From Auriscalpium vulgare (Eukaryota > Basidiomycota > Agaricomycetes > Russulales > Auriscalpiaceae), in NCBI GenBank assembly GCA_019915015.1, contig JAHBBC010000001.1:620001-684000 (forward strand): a DNA stretch of 64,000 nucleotides, given 5' to 3'. Below are positions 54,083-64,000 of this stretch, in pieces. Position 1 is the stretch's first letter, and every line of letters begins with the position of its first letter. The notes under the pieces were generated by a model. That model was not told the origin of the DNA and did no database searches. It saw only the letters and a program-made list of their open reading frames with translations. The position numbers were made by a program, and so were the translations under genes.

Positions 54083-56199
54083 ATGAACAGCAGCATTGGG
54101 TACCTTCAACTCAACTTCCGATTCTGCGTTCTGAACCTGCAAGTCATGTTCATGAATTGCGACTAGGCAGCGAAGTTCTGAAGGCTCACCTGAGTGACGC
54201 TGACTGCATAAGTAGGTGAGGCCGCTGTGCCACCGTGCCGCGTCTTCCTGATTGGCTTCCATCGCGGTGCGCGATCGATGCCTACGGTGGCAATATTGAT
54301 GGATTCGAAGGCGCTACTATTTTGCGCCAGGGCCCTTACTGAGGCCCGTACATTGAGCCTGCGCAGTTGGTTGACATCGCTAGTACCGAAGCCCGTGATA
54401 GGCGACGAAAGGGCTTACGTGGCCAAAAAGGTGTTTGTGTATACTGTGCTATTGAATCAGTGTCCGACGGTAATCATTGTGTAACAACGGATGAGAGATC
54501 GAGGCCGTAAACTGCCAGGTGCTAGGTGGGACACGGCCGGACTCACATTCACAGACCAGGAAGTTGAAGAATTGGTCGTAGAAAGCCTTGGGTAGAGCCA
54601 GATGCTGCCCGAAAAGAAGAATCAGCGTTCGCGAACGGCAAGGTGCCACGTCGGCTGACTGACAACAATCAAGGTCAAGATGTCATTTATGCTAAAACAC
54701 GTCACGATCAGTGTGAAGCCGCGGCAACATAAGACAAACATGCCTTGGTACGAGTCCTGTCGTGACCGTATACAAAATCAGTTTATTGACGACGGTGTCC
54801 GAGCTGTCCTCAGCAAGTATTTATCTAGTTAGACACTGTCTGATGAGGAATTTGCTAACCTCTTCCTGCCCGACCGGCCTATATAGAGATAGTAGGCAAG
54901 GGATACAGCCAGCGCAACATCAGCGACCGCGCCGAACACAAGTTCGGAGACAGCACTGCCCTTGATATATGCACGGTTGTCATTACATTGTACGAGTGGA
55001 GAAAGGCGGTCGGAAACTTACCGTCTGCCTCTGCACCTTGTGAAGAGAGGATCATCAAGACTACATCAAAGGCGGGTCAGCCATCTGGAAGAGTACTCAG
55101 AAAATTCATCTTACCCTTGTATTGCAAACGCTGTCGGTCAGCATTATGTCAGAGACCTCCACGGAGACGATAAAGATTGAGACGTGCCAAAGTTTGTGCC
55201 TGCGTTTGCATCGCACTCATTAGAACACTTAGATTTCTGCGACTAGACACTACTCGCCGATATGAGCCAATATGAAAATTCCCTATACGGCGCAGTACAG
55301 ACGGTGAGCGCGTAGCGTCAAAAAAGATGCCGGGCTGCTTACGATGACAATACAAAGGTACACATTGCGGCCACTCACTGCGCACGAGAAGGTGAGATAG
55401 AGCAATCCGACTCGCGACGAACTCACTGTGATAAACACGCCAGAGGATAAAGCTTTGCGAGCGATCAGTGAATACAGTGACAGAGAATAGTAGCAGTCCC
55501 GACCTTTCAACGAGGAGACCGGTAACGCCCTATAAATGGAGCAGTGCATCAGATAGTGCTTCAATCATACGTGAGCGGTACAAGTAAGTCTCACGTTGCA
55601 GAAGACGGTAGCCTGACGACATGCGCCCCCGGACGAGTGAGTGAGTGAGTTCGGACGGTTTCGTGGAGTGGCCGCACCAGGAGACTCCTACAATTAGATT
55701 TCAAAGCGTCAGCCCGCAGCTTACATCGGAAATGATCTGTGCGTAAGTGCACAAGCTTACCAGACGACTCGCTGCAATGCCACGGTATTGTCGAATTCCA
55801 GTATGAAATAGTAATAGCCTGCATGAATGAGGAATGCCTCATGTATGCTGTCAATGACACTGCAAGGATGGTGTGGTCAGTGTCAGAATATCACACATAC
55901 GCTTGAGACGAACAGAGTCGCGACGACCTGTATAAATATTTTCGGTGAGAGAAATGCCCGAGGGCCGTGTTGAATAAATACTCACGAGCGCCTTCACTAT
56001 CCACGGGTCTCGGGGCGCAGAAACGAAGTAGATGAATGTCTGGAGGCAGGTCAGTCCGTAGAGCCTGCAATCAAATCAGGCCGTGCAGACAAAACACTTG
56101 AAAGACGACGCACATTGTTGAGAAGATGATGGCGATGTACGAGACGCCCAATGTGGGTTCAAGGTTCAGTTTGACGGGCACAGCCTGTGGATTCGCCAT
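54083..56199 (-). CDS. DUF6534-family seven-helix membrane protein, copy E
   Basis: ATG at 56199 (MANPQAVPVKLNLEPTLGVS), exon 1 ending FSTM at GTGCGT. Exon 2 (from about 56068) gives LYGLTCLQTFIYFVSAPRDP. The 10-nt exon (55687-55678) and 18-nt exon (55612-55595) give WSLLATVFCN. The tail exon ends ESEVELKVPNAAVH at 54083. Divergent from the others in the middle; full integrity not checked. Confidence 0.72.
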
Positions 56200-56599
56200 G
56201 GGGTGAAATATGGGAAGGTCAGGACGTCCTCTTGCAGCTTTATACGTTCGAGGCGCAAGGACCGCATTTTGCCGTTCTGGGCGCCTACCGAAAGCACGAG
56301 TAGGAGTCTGCAGCAAAGCCGTGTGGCCACCTGTCGCTTTCTCTTCGTGCCTTCTAGTCGATGGTGCAGAGAGTCACCGTGATGGGTTGGCTCAATGACG
56401 CTGTATCCCAGATGTCCGTGCAGTAGACACGTCTTCGCAGCAGCTGCAGAAGACCAATATCGGATGAATGAAGCCCTATAGATAGGGACCTTCCGAGTCG
56501 ACGCCGTGGGGAGAAATCGCCACAGAAAGATGGTGGTGTAAGGCTCGTCAGCCAGTCCTTATCGGTGTCACAAGAACATTATGTACGCCGCCAAAGCTG

Positions 56600-57440
56600 G
56601 CGCCAACAGAATCAGGATGACAGATCGATATGGATGATACGAGCTGTACGTAGCACGGCACGCTCAGTTCTATAGAGTCTTCGTAGCTCACGCCAGAGTT
56701 CCAAAGTTATGTTTCCAATGACATCAAGACTGACGCTGCATGCCCCGCAGCACGAGTCTAGCTCCAAGCACGCCCATGTCGTCCTGCGGATTGACTTGTA
56801 GCGAAAAGGTAGCCTGTATGCGCACGATGAGGGAGCCCCAGCACAGCAGCGGGAACAAAGGGTAGGACGATGCACTCCAGGCACAGCGGAACAAATGCAT
56901 GTGTCTCGGCAGAACTTCTGACGGAGGTCAAGGTACCGACGTCCCCAGGCAACGTATCGCATCTCAGCGCTTGAAGTCGATATGGCCCTCGCTTTCGGCA
57001 CGATGGCGGCGGCAGAGTGTGGACATTCCAGATGGATGCAGTCTGCCGGCAACTTCAATTGTCCCTCAGAGAGGACATCAGAATGAGGCGACGGATGGCG
57101 CCAGTACACACTAGCAGACTCACCGCAAGACTCACCGCAGCTAGAACCAGTGCAGTGTTTGATAGGGCTAGAGCAGAGCCAGCCGTTAGCGCAGAAAAAG
57201 AACGCGCGAGCATGCAACGCACCTCATTCTCGAAGCGCATCAGCAACTCGACTCTCGCAGCGACGTTGTAATCTGTGGTAATCTGGTGGTTGATAGAGAC
57301 TGGAATTGCTACCGTACACGCGCACCGCCTGTTTGATGATGCAAGATCCAGTTCAAAGTTGTTCGCGCAGACTCAAGGAGCATCATGGCAAGCAGTGGAT
57401 AAGCGGTTTCTGGGCTGACGATATCAAAGACGCGACCAAC
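56600..57440 (-). pseudogene. Unrecognised gene family, copy 2 of 3
   Basis: Best preserved of three related copies. Exon-like minus readings: ALVLAAVSLAVSLLVCTGAI (helix-like), DVLSEGQLKLPADCIHL, RAISTSSAEMRYVAWGRRYL and FSLQVNPQDDMGVLGARLVL. The last matches FSLHVKLQDDVRVLGAGLAL in the 62-kb copy. Looks like a decayed membrane-protein gene; family not known to me. Confidence 0.4.
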
Positions 57441-57841
57441 CTAGAGAGGTCGCCCGCTGATGACGGTGGCAGGCAGTTACAATCTTGCATTCTAGTGGAC
57501 TGAGCACGAAGCAGGGAACGTTTTGCGCCGCACGCAACTTCGGCCTACTTCGGCGCTGGCACGGTGCACGTGATTGAGTCAACGGGCCGACGGCCCGGAC
57601 GGCAGTCTGCGACGGTCGACGGGGTCTGCATGCTGGGTCCCCTTCTGACAGCTGTATATCTTCACCCTCTTCCTTATGGCTGAAAAGCGTCAATTGTCCC
57701 GCCAGTCTACGTTCTGTGCACCCTCGGGTCGAGGTGCAATCATGAGAGTGCAGTGGTCCGTGCTTTTCGTCCACTTTTACTAGATTATCTCTGATGTCTC
57801 TGTAGTGCACCGACTACCTGTGCTGCCGCGTCCTGTAGGAT

Positions 57842-58160
57842 GGTGCGTTCGACGAGTTGGTTAAGGGTGTCGACCTCGTAGAGCATACGGTGCTGCCATT
57901 CCGCATCAAATTGAAGGAGCCTGAAGGTGCCTCGCCTCTTGTTACATTTACTCACAGCGGTTCTTCAGATACGCATCGGCGTGATTGACACGATCGCTCT
58001 GCGCAGAACTGGCGTGAAACGCTTTGTGATCACCACGTCCGTCGTCAAGCCAGCAGGCGGCCCGGTCACATTCAGCGAGGTGGATTGGAGTGAGTCCGCG
58101 ATTGCGGAGCTCCGTCTCGACCGGCATCATCCTGGGAGCCCGCTAGCAGCGACAGCATAG
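57842..58160 (+). pseudogene. Fragment of an NAD-dependent epimerase/ketoreductase (DFR/Gre2 type)
   Basis: AFDELVKGVDLVEHTVLPF, then across a short intron GVKRFVITTSVVKPAGGPV and FSEVDWSE. This is the middle of a dihydroflavonol-reductase-like SDR (GAFDE.VKGVD..H.ASPF and GVKR.V.TSS). The Rossmann start and the YxxxK site are missing, and in-frame stops lie upstream. It sits directly before P450 unit 2. Confidence 0.65.
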
Positions 58161-61100
58161 TGAGCATAGTATCTGAACTTAATTTACCTGGGAGAGACTC
58201 CAGAACCCGAAGTGATAAACGCCGCCACCTTTTGTGTCCCCCAGAGTTGCGATAAGGTTGCGATCAGCCTCTTGTCACTCATGGTTCGTCCACAAAGGGG
58301 ACGCAGGATCCAACATTCTACAGGCAGTCACCCGACTACTCAGATCAACATCAACGCCTTATGGATCCCGGGCCTGTAGGTTTGAAGCGTCCTGGATAGG
58401 ATACCCTGCCAGCCTCGGAAAACTTCGAAGTTCTTCCCTGTGAATGGAGTCTCGGCGCACAGATAATGCTCGATTTAGCACGTCCTTATTGGGCGTGCGC
58501 GGCCGATGCTTTAAAGAGACCCTTACGACTGCAGCCTCCCAGCACCTGCGGCGCTCCACTGCAACATGGAGCTCAAGCTCTCATATAGTTGTGTATCAGC
58601 TCTCAGTCCTTTGCTCCAATTCGGTCTGCTCTTAGCTGGGCTGGTGAGTCCTCGGACGTCCCGTCTCTAGCAGGGCTGATGATATGATGATTCTGTCTAG
58701 CTGACCTGGGGCGCGCTGCACTGCAAGGCAGCCCGGGGCGATCACGCAGCTCTAGTCTATGTCCTAGCCTTCGTGGCAACCTACGCCAGCGCCTCTCGTC
58801 TCGAGAGCAACGTATGCGAAACGCCCTCACTTTTTCCATCCTCATCTTCGGCATGTACACGGTTTCGGCCCTGACGTTCACCGCACTGTACCGTCTGTCC
58901 CCATTCCATCCCCTCGCAGGATACCCCGGTCCGCAGTATTGCCGGCTCAGCAGTCTGTGGTTTACGTATATATCCTTCCAAGGCAGGCGACACCTAGTCC
59001 TCGACGAACTACACAGACATTATGGACCGTTCGTGCGCATTGGTAAGTGACTCATCGTTTGGCTTTGGCTCGATTCGATGAAGCTGATTGTGCGACCGTA
59101 GGCCCGAATACCCTCAGCATCAATTCGCCTAGTGCCATGTCCATTTATGCCTCTTCGAATTCTATCAAGAGCGACTCGTATCTGATGCCTGGACACGTTC
59201 CTGACATCTCGCTGTACTTCAAGCAGCCTACAGAGAAATTACACAGCGCGCGCAAGCGTGTCTGGGAAAGTCTCTTCTCTGCCGCTGGGTGCGTCCTCGT
59301 ATCTGCGCTCCTGATGTATTATCTCTCACCGCGTCGCCACAGTGTGGCGCAGCTGTATCCTGTTCTTGAGAAACGGACGCGGGAGCTCATGCACTGTCTG
59401 GAACGGAGGCAGAGTCTGAGCGAAACCGGCACGCTGAACTTGACCGAATGTTTCTACCACTGGTCGTATGACCTCATGGTATGTGCTCGACAGTAGCATC
59501 AGGCATCTCGCTGACATCAACATCCAGGGTGATGTGGTGTTCGGAGGTAGCAGCGAGTTGGTGAGCACCAAATTCGCCCGCGGCACTCGTCAAACTCCCT
59601 AACAATGGCTTTAGGAGCTCCTGAAAGAAGGCGACCCTCGTAATCTCATCCTCGGAGCAAAAATGGCAAATGTCATTCCGGACAGGTACCTTATTTGCGC
59701 ACAAGTCAAGCAGAATGATCTGATTTGTTTTGGCGTAGCTTTGGTCAGTCACCATGGCTCATGGATATCCTCTGGCACATTCCTGCAGGCAAAGACATGT
59801 TTCAACTCCAGAAGCGCGTCGCCGACATGGTGCGCACGCGCTTGAATGTAGCAAAGCCGCCGCAGGCTTTGCGGGACCTCATGTCTTATCTGGTACGATC
59901 ATTTTGTGTCTCTACACTGCTCAACTTGTTGAGATTCGAATGTAGATCGAGGCAGGTAATATCCCTCAACAGGATTTGGAGTTAGACGCTGCTGTAGCAA
60001 TTCAAGGAGGTACGCGCAATGAGTCCTGTTGTGTACTTGTGATAACATTCTGTTGCAAGGCTCCGGCAATACGACGGTCACAATATGTTTGGCGTTCTAT
60101 TTTATGCTATCCGAACCCGGGACCTTCGACACACTCCGCAATGAGCTGGCGAAGGCATTTCCGGATCCAACCGGAGCCCTCCCCCCTGCAGAGCTGGCCG
60201 CCCTCCCCTACCTCAACGCGGTCGTGAACGAGGCGCTGCGACTGGGCTCCCCATTCTTCGTTCCGCGAATTATCCCAGTCGGAGGCATGACGATCGACGG
60301 TCGCTTCATACCCGAGGATACCATCGTTGCCATCGCTGCGTACTCTCAGAAAACCAGTCCCGACAACTTCTTTCCCGATCCTATGGTAGGTTTTATAGAC
60401 GATATTACATGCGCGTGTCTGACACGCTTCGTAGCACTTCCGTCCACTGCGCTGGTTACACAACGGGCTAGGCCCAGATACGAAGGCGAACATGTCTGTT
60501 CTGGCTTCATTTTCTGCAGGTATAAAACACTCTCAATGTCCTCGCAAAGCCACTAATGACTCACACCAGGTAATCACGCTTGCATAGCGAAGGATTTCGC
60601 ATACCAAGAGATGCGCTACGTGATCGCGCGGCTGGTCCTTGCCTACGATATGAGCCTATCCGATGCTTTCGATATCAAGGCCTTCCGCGACGGTATCATG
60701 AGTGTGCGGGTGGCGTTCCTCGAGCAGGACCTCTTTGTTTCAGTGAAGAGACGGCCTGGAGTTAGTCTCAGTGCGTTCAAGCGCGATTGATATATCCGTA
60801 TCTATGACTTCTTGACTATCGCTATGCGACATAACATATTCTGCGATCATGGTCTCCGCAGCGATTGCGTGGCTGTCAAGTTCACAGCCGCCTTGCTTCG
60901 GATCGGAACAAAAGGTCAGGTGGCACTCATGGCAGCTCATTCATCTTGAATCATCATCAGCATCAATAGCCGTCACCGCACGTGTGATATATTGCAATGC
61001 GATCAAGCGGCGAAGGGAGGGATGCTGCCGTCCAACGTGGATTGAAGAGCAGGAGTTTGATGGTAATGCAAATGGGACACGACTTCAATTTGCGGACCAC

Positions 61101-61880
61101 CGCGGGACAATGGTGAAAAGCGCAATGACTCTCTTATCGAGAGGGAATGAAGCGGAGGATGGCGAGATACGATGCCCTGTACTAGTAGTACTAGTACGGT
61201 GCAAGGATCCCCCGCAAGAATGCTGACTATGTAGTATTCGTGAGACTCGTCGGACGGCGCATTACCCAACTTGCAGAGAGCACACGTAGATCGAAATGAC
61301 TGTCACCTCTTTTCTGATCATCTTCATGGCAGTAGGACGGACCAGGACAGCTGCAATGGGCTGTATCATCAGTTCATTCACGCGCGGAACACATCAGGGC
61401 GGCGCATTGTTATGTAAAGACCGCTATCACATTGCTCAATCACGAGCGCGACGGTACATCGCAAACTTTGTCTATCTCGTGGCGGCAGAATTCTGAGACA
61501 GCGGCGAGCGATTGGGGGAGTAGGAAGCGTGATGGTGGGGAGCGTAGCACAATGTCGACGGCGCCAGATGTCATATGGCCTCGAGTACAGGATCCAGTTG
61601 AACGTTGACTCCCAGAGAAGCGGCGTCCGAACAGTAGAACGCGCATGCGCGAACTTATTTTTGGATGATATCACTAGTACCCCACCGGCCTTTCAAACCG
61701 CCCTCCGCATTACCACCGCTCTGAACCCCATCGCGCGGTGACCCCGGGGGTCTGCCAGTGGAATGGCTTCCTAAACTCGAGCCGTGACGCTTGCAAATAG
61801 CCCGAAGCCGCTCGCGAGGGCCACTATTCCGGCTGTAGTGCGTTGATGGTCAAGGTCAAGCTAGTCGGCAAAACCACATA
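58112..61880. repeat. Segmental duplication, unit 2 (contains the frameshifted P450)
   Basis: Direct copy of 37383-41690, slightly shorter. See that entry. Confidence 0.8.
58566..60790 (+). pseudogene. Cytochrome P450, duplicate copy with frameshift
   Basis: ATG at 58566 (MELKLSYSCVSALSPLLQFG). In the second exon CETPSLF is followed by one fewer T/C than in copy 1 (58831-58835), which shifts the frame. A new ATG at 58814 would give a protein lacking the first helices (MRNALTFSILIFGMYTV). Downstream blocks are open: YGPFVRIGPNTLSINSP, C-helix RKRVWESLFSAAG, ExxR in NEALRLGSPF, haem loop FSAGNHACIAKDFAYQEMRY (Cys codon 60581-60583), end KRD at 60790. In the I-helix the acidic residue is lost: GSGNTT (codon 60065-60067 is GGC) against GSDNTS in copy 1. 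Both changes suggest relaxed constraint or a dead gene, unless the frameshift is a sequencing error. Confidence 0.8.
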
Positions 61881-62140
61881 ACTTAGATGAAAAACTTTGT
61901 GGCCGTATAAGTTAAGACATCCCCATCGCACAGCGCGAGTCCAGCTCCAAGCACGCGCACGTCGTCCTGCAGTTTGACGTGTAGGGAAAAGGTAGGCACA
62001 GTGGAAAAAGTGCGTGAGACGAGTCCCAGCAAAACTTCTGACGAAGGCCAAATTACCATCATCTTCACTGGGTAACGCCGGTGGGTGCCAGTTCCCGTCG
62101 CATAGCACCCGTCGGAAGCTGGCCTTCAGACCAGGCACGG
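61880..62140 (-). pseudogene. Unrecognised gene family, copy 3 of 3 (partial)
   Basis: Minus strand FSLHVKLQDDVRVLGAGLAL aligns with the 56.8-kb copy. Only one or two exons remain. Confidence 0.35.
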
Positions 62141-62296
62141 CGCCTCGAAATTACAGATCAAGCCGTCTCGAGAGTTGCAATTATGTCCCGCCCGGGAGAA
62201 TCAATATCATACAGCGGGTGATGCACGGCGCACGAAATCCACAGCAAGAAGCACTGTCCGTCTTATCCTGCAAGCCAAGAACTCCTATCCTGCCCA

Positions 62297-63298
62297 TTAT
62301 CGGTTTGCGCCAAAGAAGCCATCCCAGACGCCGCCTTGCTTCGCCCGCCCACGCGACGGGCCGGACTTCCGCGGGCTGCTCTCCCCAACGGCGTCTGCAA
62401 CCACGCGCACGACGGTCTTGAGCGTGAAGCACTCGACGGGGCACGTGCGCACGGTCGTGCGGCACGCCGGACATGTGTATTGCGGGCGCAATGCGGGGGG
62501 GAGTGTGAGCAGTGTGTGCTCATTCAGGTGTGGGTTTGTGGCGAGATGCTTCGTACGGATCGTGGTGAACCAGTCGGTTATGCACGTTTGACAGAATGTG
62601 TGGCCGCAATCGGGCATGCTGTGGCGACAGGTGAGCGGGCGGGTAGAGAGCAGCGAAAAGAGGATCGGGCGTACAGAAAGGGCGACCACATCTTGGCCGT
62701 GCATATTTCGCAGCAGACTACATCCTCGAGCAGCGTTACAGGCACACTTGCGGCTTGCAGCTTCTTCTGGGAACGCAAGTGCTCGTTTTCCAGCAGATAC
62801 TTGTTGTACAATTCTTTATTGCGTGCGTTCTCCTGCCCATGCCATCCGTTATTAGCCCCGGATGTGAGAGAGGTATCGAGACTGCCGCACCTGCTTGAGC
62901 CGCGCCACATCCGCTCGCAATTTGGCGGCCTCCTGAACGAGGACGACTGCCTGAGCGCTCTGCTTAGATAGAAGAGAGAGGCGACGCACGTCTTTCACAC
63001 GCCGTAGCTCGGACCGGTCGTTTGATGATGGGGCTGCCGAGGACACTGAGCGTGTCGAGTCGGAGAGTTCGATGATTTCCAGTGACGCCTTGGCGGCGAG
63101 CATTCTGCTTTTCCCCTTGCCTTTCCTTCGGGCGGTTAAGGCTGGTTTGGTGTCCTCCTCGTCGGACGAGATGACAATGACGTCCGAGGAGCTTGCGGCA
63201 GGAGCCTTGGCCTTCCTGCTGATTGGCGGTGGCGAGCGGCTCGCATAGGGAGAACTGAAGGTGCGCGATTGCGCGGTCGATGCCCGTGTCACTGGCAT
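62297..63298 (-). CDS. RING-finger protein, probable E3 ubiquitin ligase
   Basis: ATG at 63298 (MPVTRASTAQSRTFSSPYAS). Exon 1 to 62891: Ser-rich, acidic VIVISSDEED, basic RRKGKGKSRM, then a coiled coil SAQAVVLVQEAAKLRADVAR. Exon 2 from 62832: ENARNKELYNKYLLENEHLR and LEDVVCCEICTAKMWSPF; exon 3 starts after a GTACGC intron with LMPDCGHTFCQTCITDWF. The RING is C3HC4-like: CEIC ... CGHTFCQTC ... YTCPACRTTV, with a long insert between the middle and last pairs. It ends at 62297. Likely passes ubiquitin from an E2 to an unknown substrate; the layout is that of a conserved single-copy Agaricomycete gene. No damage seen. Confidence 0.87.
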
Positions 63299-64000
63299 GG
63301 ATAGCAGGTGTGAAGCAGTGAGGGCTGAGGCTGGGGGCTAGTGTGTTGGGATGGCGGCGAGGAGGAAACAAATAAGCCTGAGCGCGCCGCGGTTGACATT
63401 ATCTACTGTGCTCACGTGACTATTTTCATTGTGCTGGCCCGCTCTGAATCTCTTGTCCTTTCCTCAGTCCTGTTTTGTCCTTTCCTGCCTTGTACTACCG
63501 GCTGATCGACTATCATCGGCCACACTCAGTCTACTTCCAGGAGAGTTTAGGATCTGCAATTCGACTACTAGGACCTACTAAGTACACGTGTGGCAGTTTT
63601 TTCGCTGTCGTACAGAGACCTGCCTTCATAGTATTCAAAATTCTGGTGATGAAATGGATCTAATGGCCTACAAAATGCCACGAATACGATAATCCCACCC
63701 CTCAATCTGTCGGGTGCATCCTCTGCCGCTCTGCCCCTACCACGCCAGATTTCGCCCACGAAACACCGCTCAGCGAATACTCTCTTCAGCGAATGATGCT
63801 TCAAATTTCTAGTGGTCGCGAGCGTTAAGCCACGAGCCAACTGAAGTAGGTCCCACGTTAGTTGCACCTACGAATTGGGATCATTTGTCGCACTCGTTGT
63901 CTAACCTGGTCCGGACGTGGGAGCATACGCGGTACGTCTGCACATCATCACTCGTGGCATCGTGCTTATGACTTTGTAGTGCGTTTACCACGTCGATTGG
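63299..64000. other. No gene recognised at the right edge
   Basis: Probable promoter of the RING gene near 63300-63420; the rest shows nothing I can support. Confidence 0.3.

Noticed and set aside
56612..57217. Single 201-codon minus ORF as an intact gene
   Set aside because: Comparison with the 17-kb copy shows it runs through introns; protein-like blocks lie in different frames.

Overview
The window reads as nuclear DNA of a filamentous basidiomycete, most likely an Agaricomycete of the polypore type. The evidence is short (about 45-70 nt) GT-AG introns with CTRAY-like branch points, many-exon genes, five paralogous DUF6534 seven-helix genes, expanded P450 and ICMT-like families, and a chromodomain-bearing Ty3/gypsy retrotransposon. 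All names rest on reading protein motifs by eye; no search was run.

Layout. 1-3014 holds DUF6534 copy A (minus, cut by the window edge), its duplicated 5' flank and a dispersed repeat. 3015-14240 is a full-length Ty3/gypsy chromovirus inserted in that repeat: 299-bp LTRs that look identical base for base, a CATAC target duplication, gag-protease, RT-RNaseH-integrase-chromodomain, and an extra 868-codon ORF of unknown function before the 3' LTR. 15045-16849 looks like a 1.8-kb non-autonomous DNA element with about 50-bp inverted ends, arrays of an ATGCATTTG motif and tRNA-like pieces. 18-32 kb carries DUF6534 copies C and D, a monoglyceride-lipase-like hydrolase, a chimeric gene fragment beside a foldback MITE, and a Gfo/Idh/MocA oxidoreductase. 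32.9-42.8 kb carries an ICMT-like methyltransferase, an MFS exporter, a cytochrome P450 and an Mpo1/DUF962 gene. 44-46 kb is DUF6534 copy B. 50.8-53.5 kb holds a second ICMT-like gene and a UbiA prenyltransferase. 54-56 kb is DUF6534 copy E. 57.8-61.9 kb is a duplicate of the P450 segment in which the P450 carries a frameshift. 62.3-63.3 kb is a RING-finger gene that looks like ordinary core genome.

Reading it together. UbiA prenyltransferase, two ICMT-like enzymes, P450s, an MFS pump, a Gfo/Idh dehydrogenase and reductase-gene remnants within 30 kb could form a small terpenoid/prenyl-quinone type specialised-metabolism neighbourhood. This is inference from gene content only; no terpene synthase or polyketide synthase is visible. 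The region is heavily shaped by duplication: five DUF6534 genes, a duplicated P450 block, a repeated 5' flank, and gene fragments spliced from neighbouring genes. The strongest unexplained items are the extra retrotransposon ORF and the extra domain inside its Gag-protease ORF, the hairpin-packed LTR, the inverted-repeat element at 15-17 kb, and the 10-nt and 18-nt micro-exons kept in all five DUF6534 copies.
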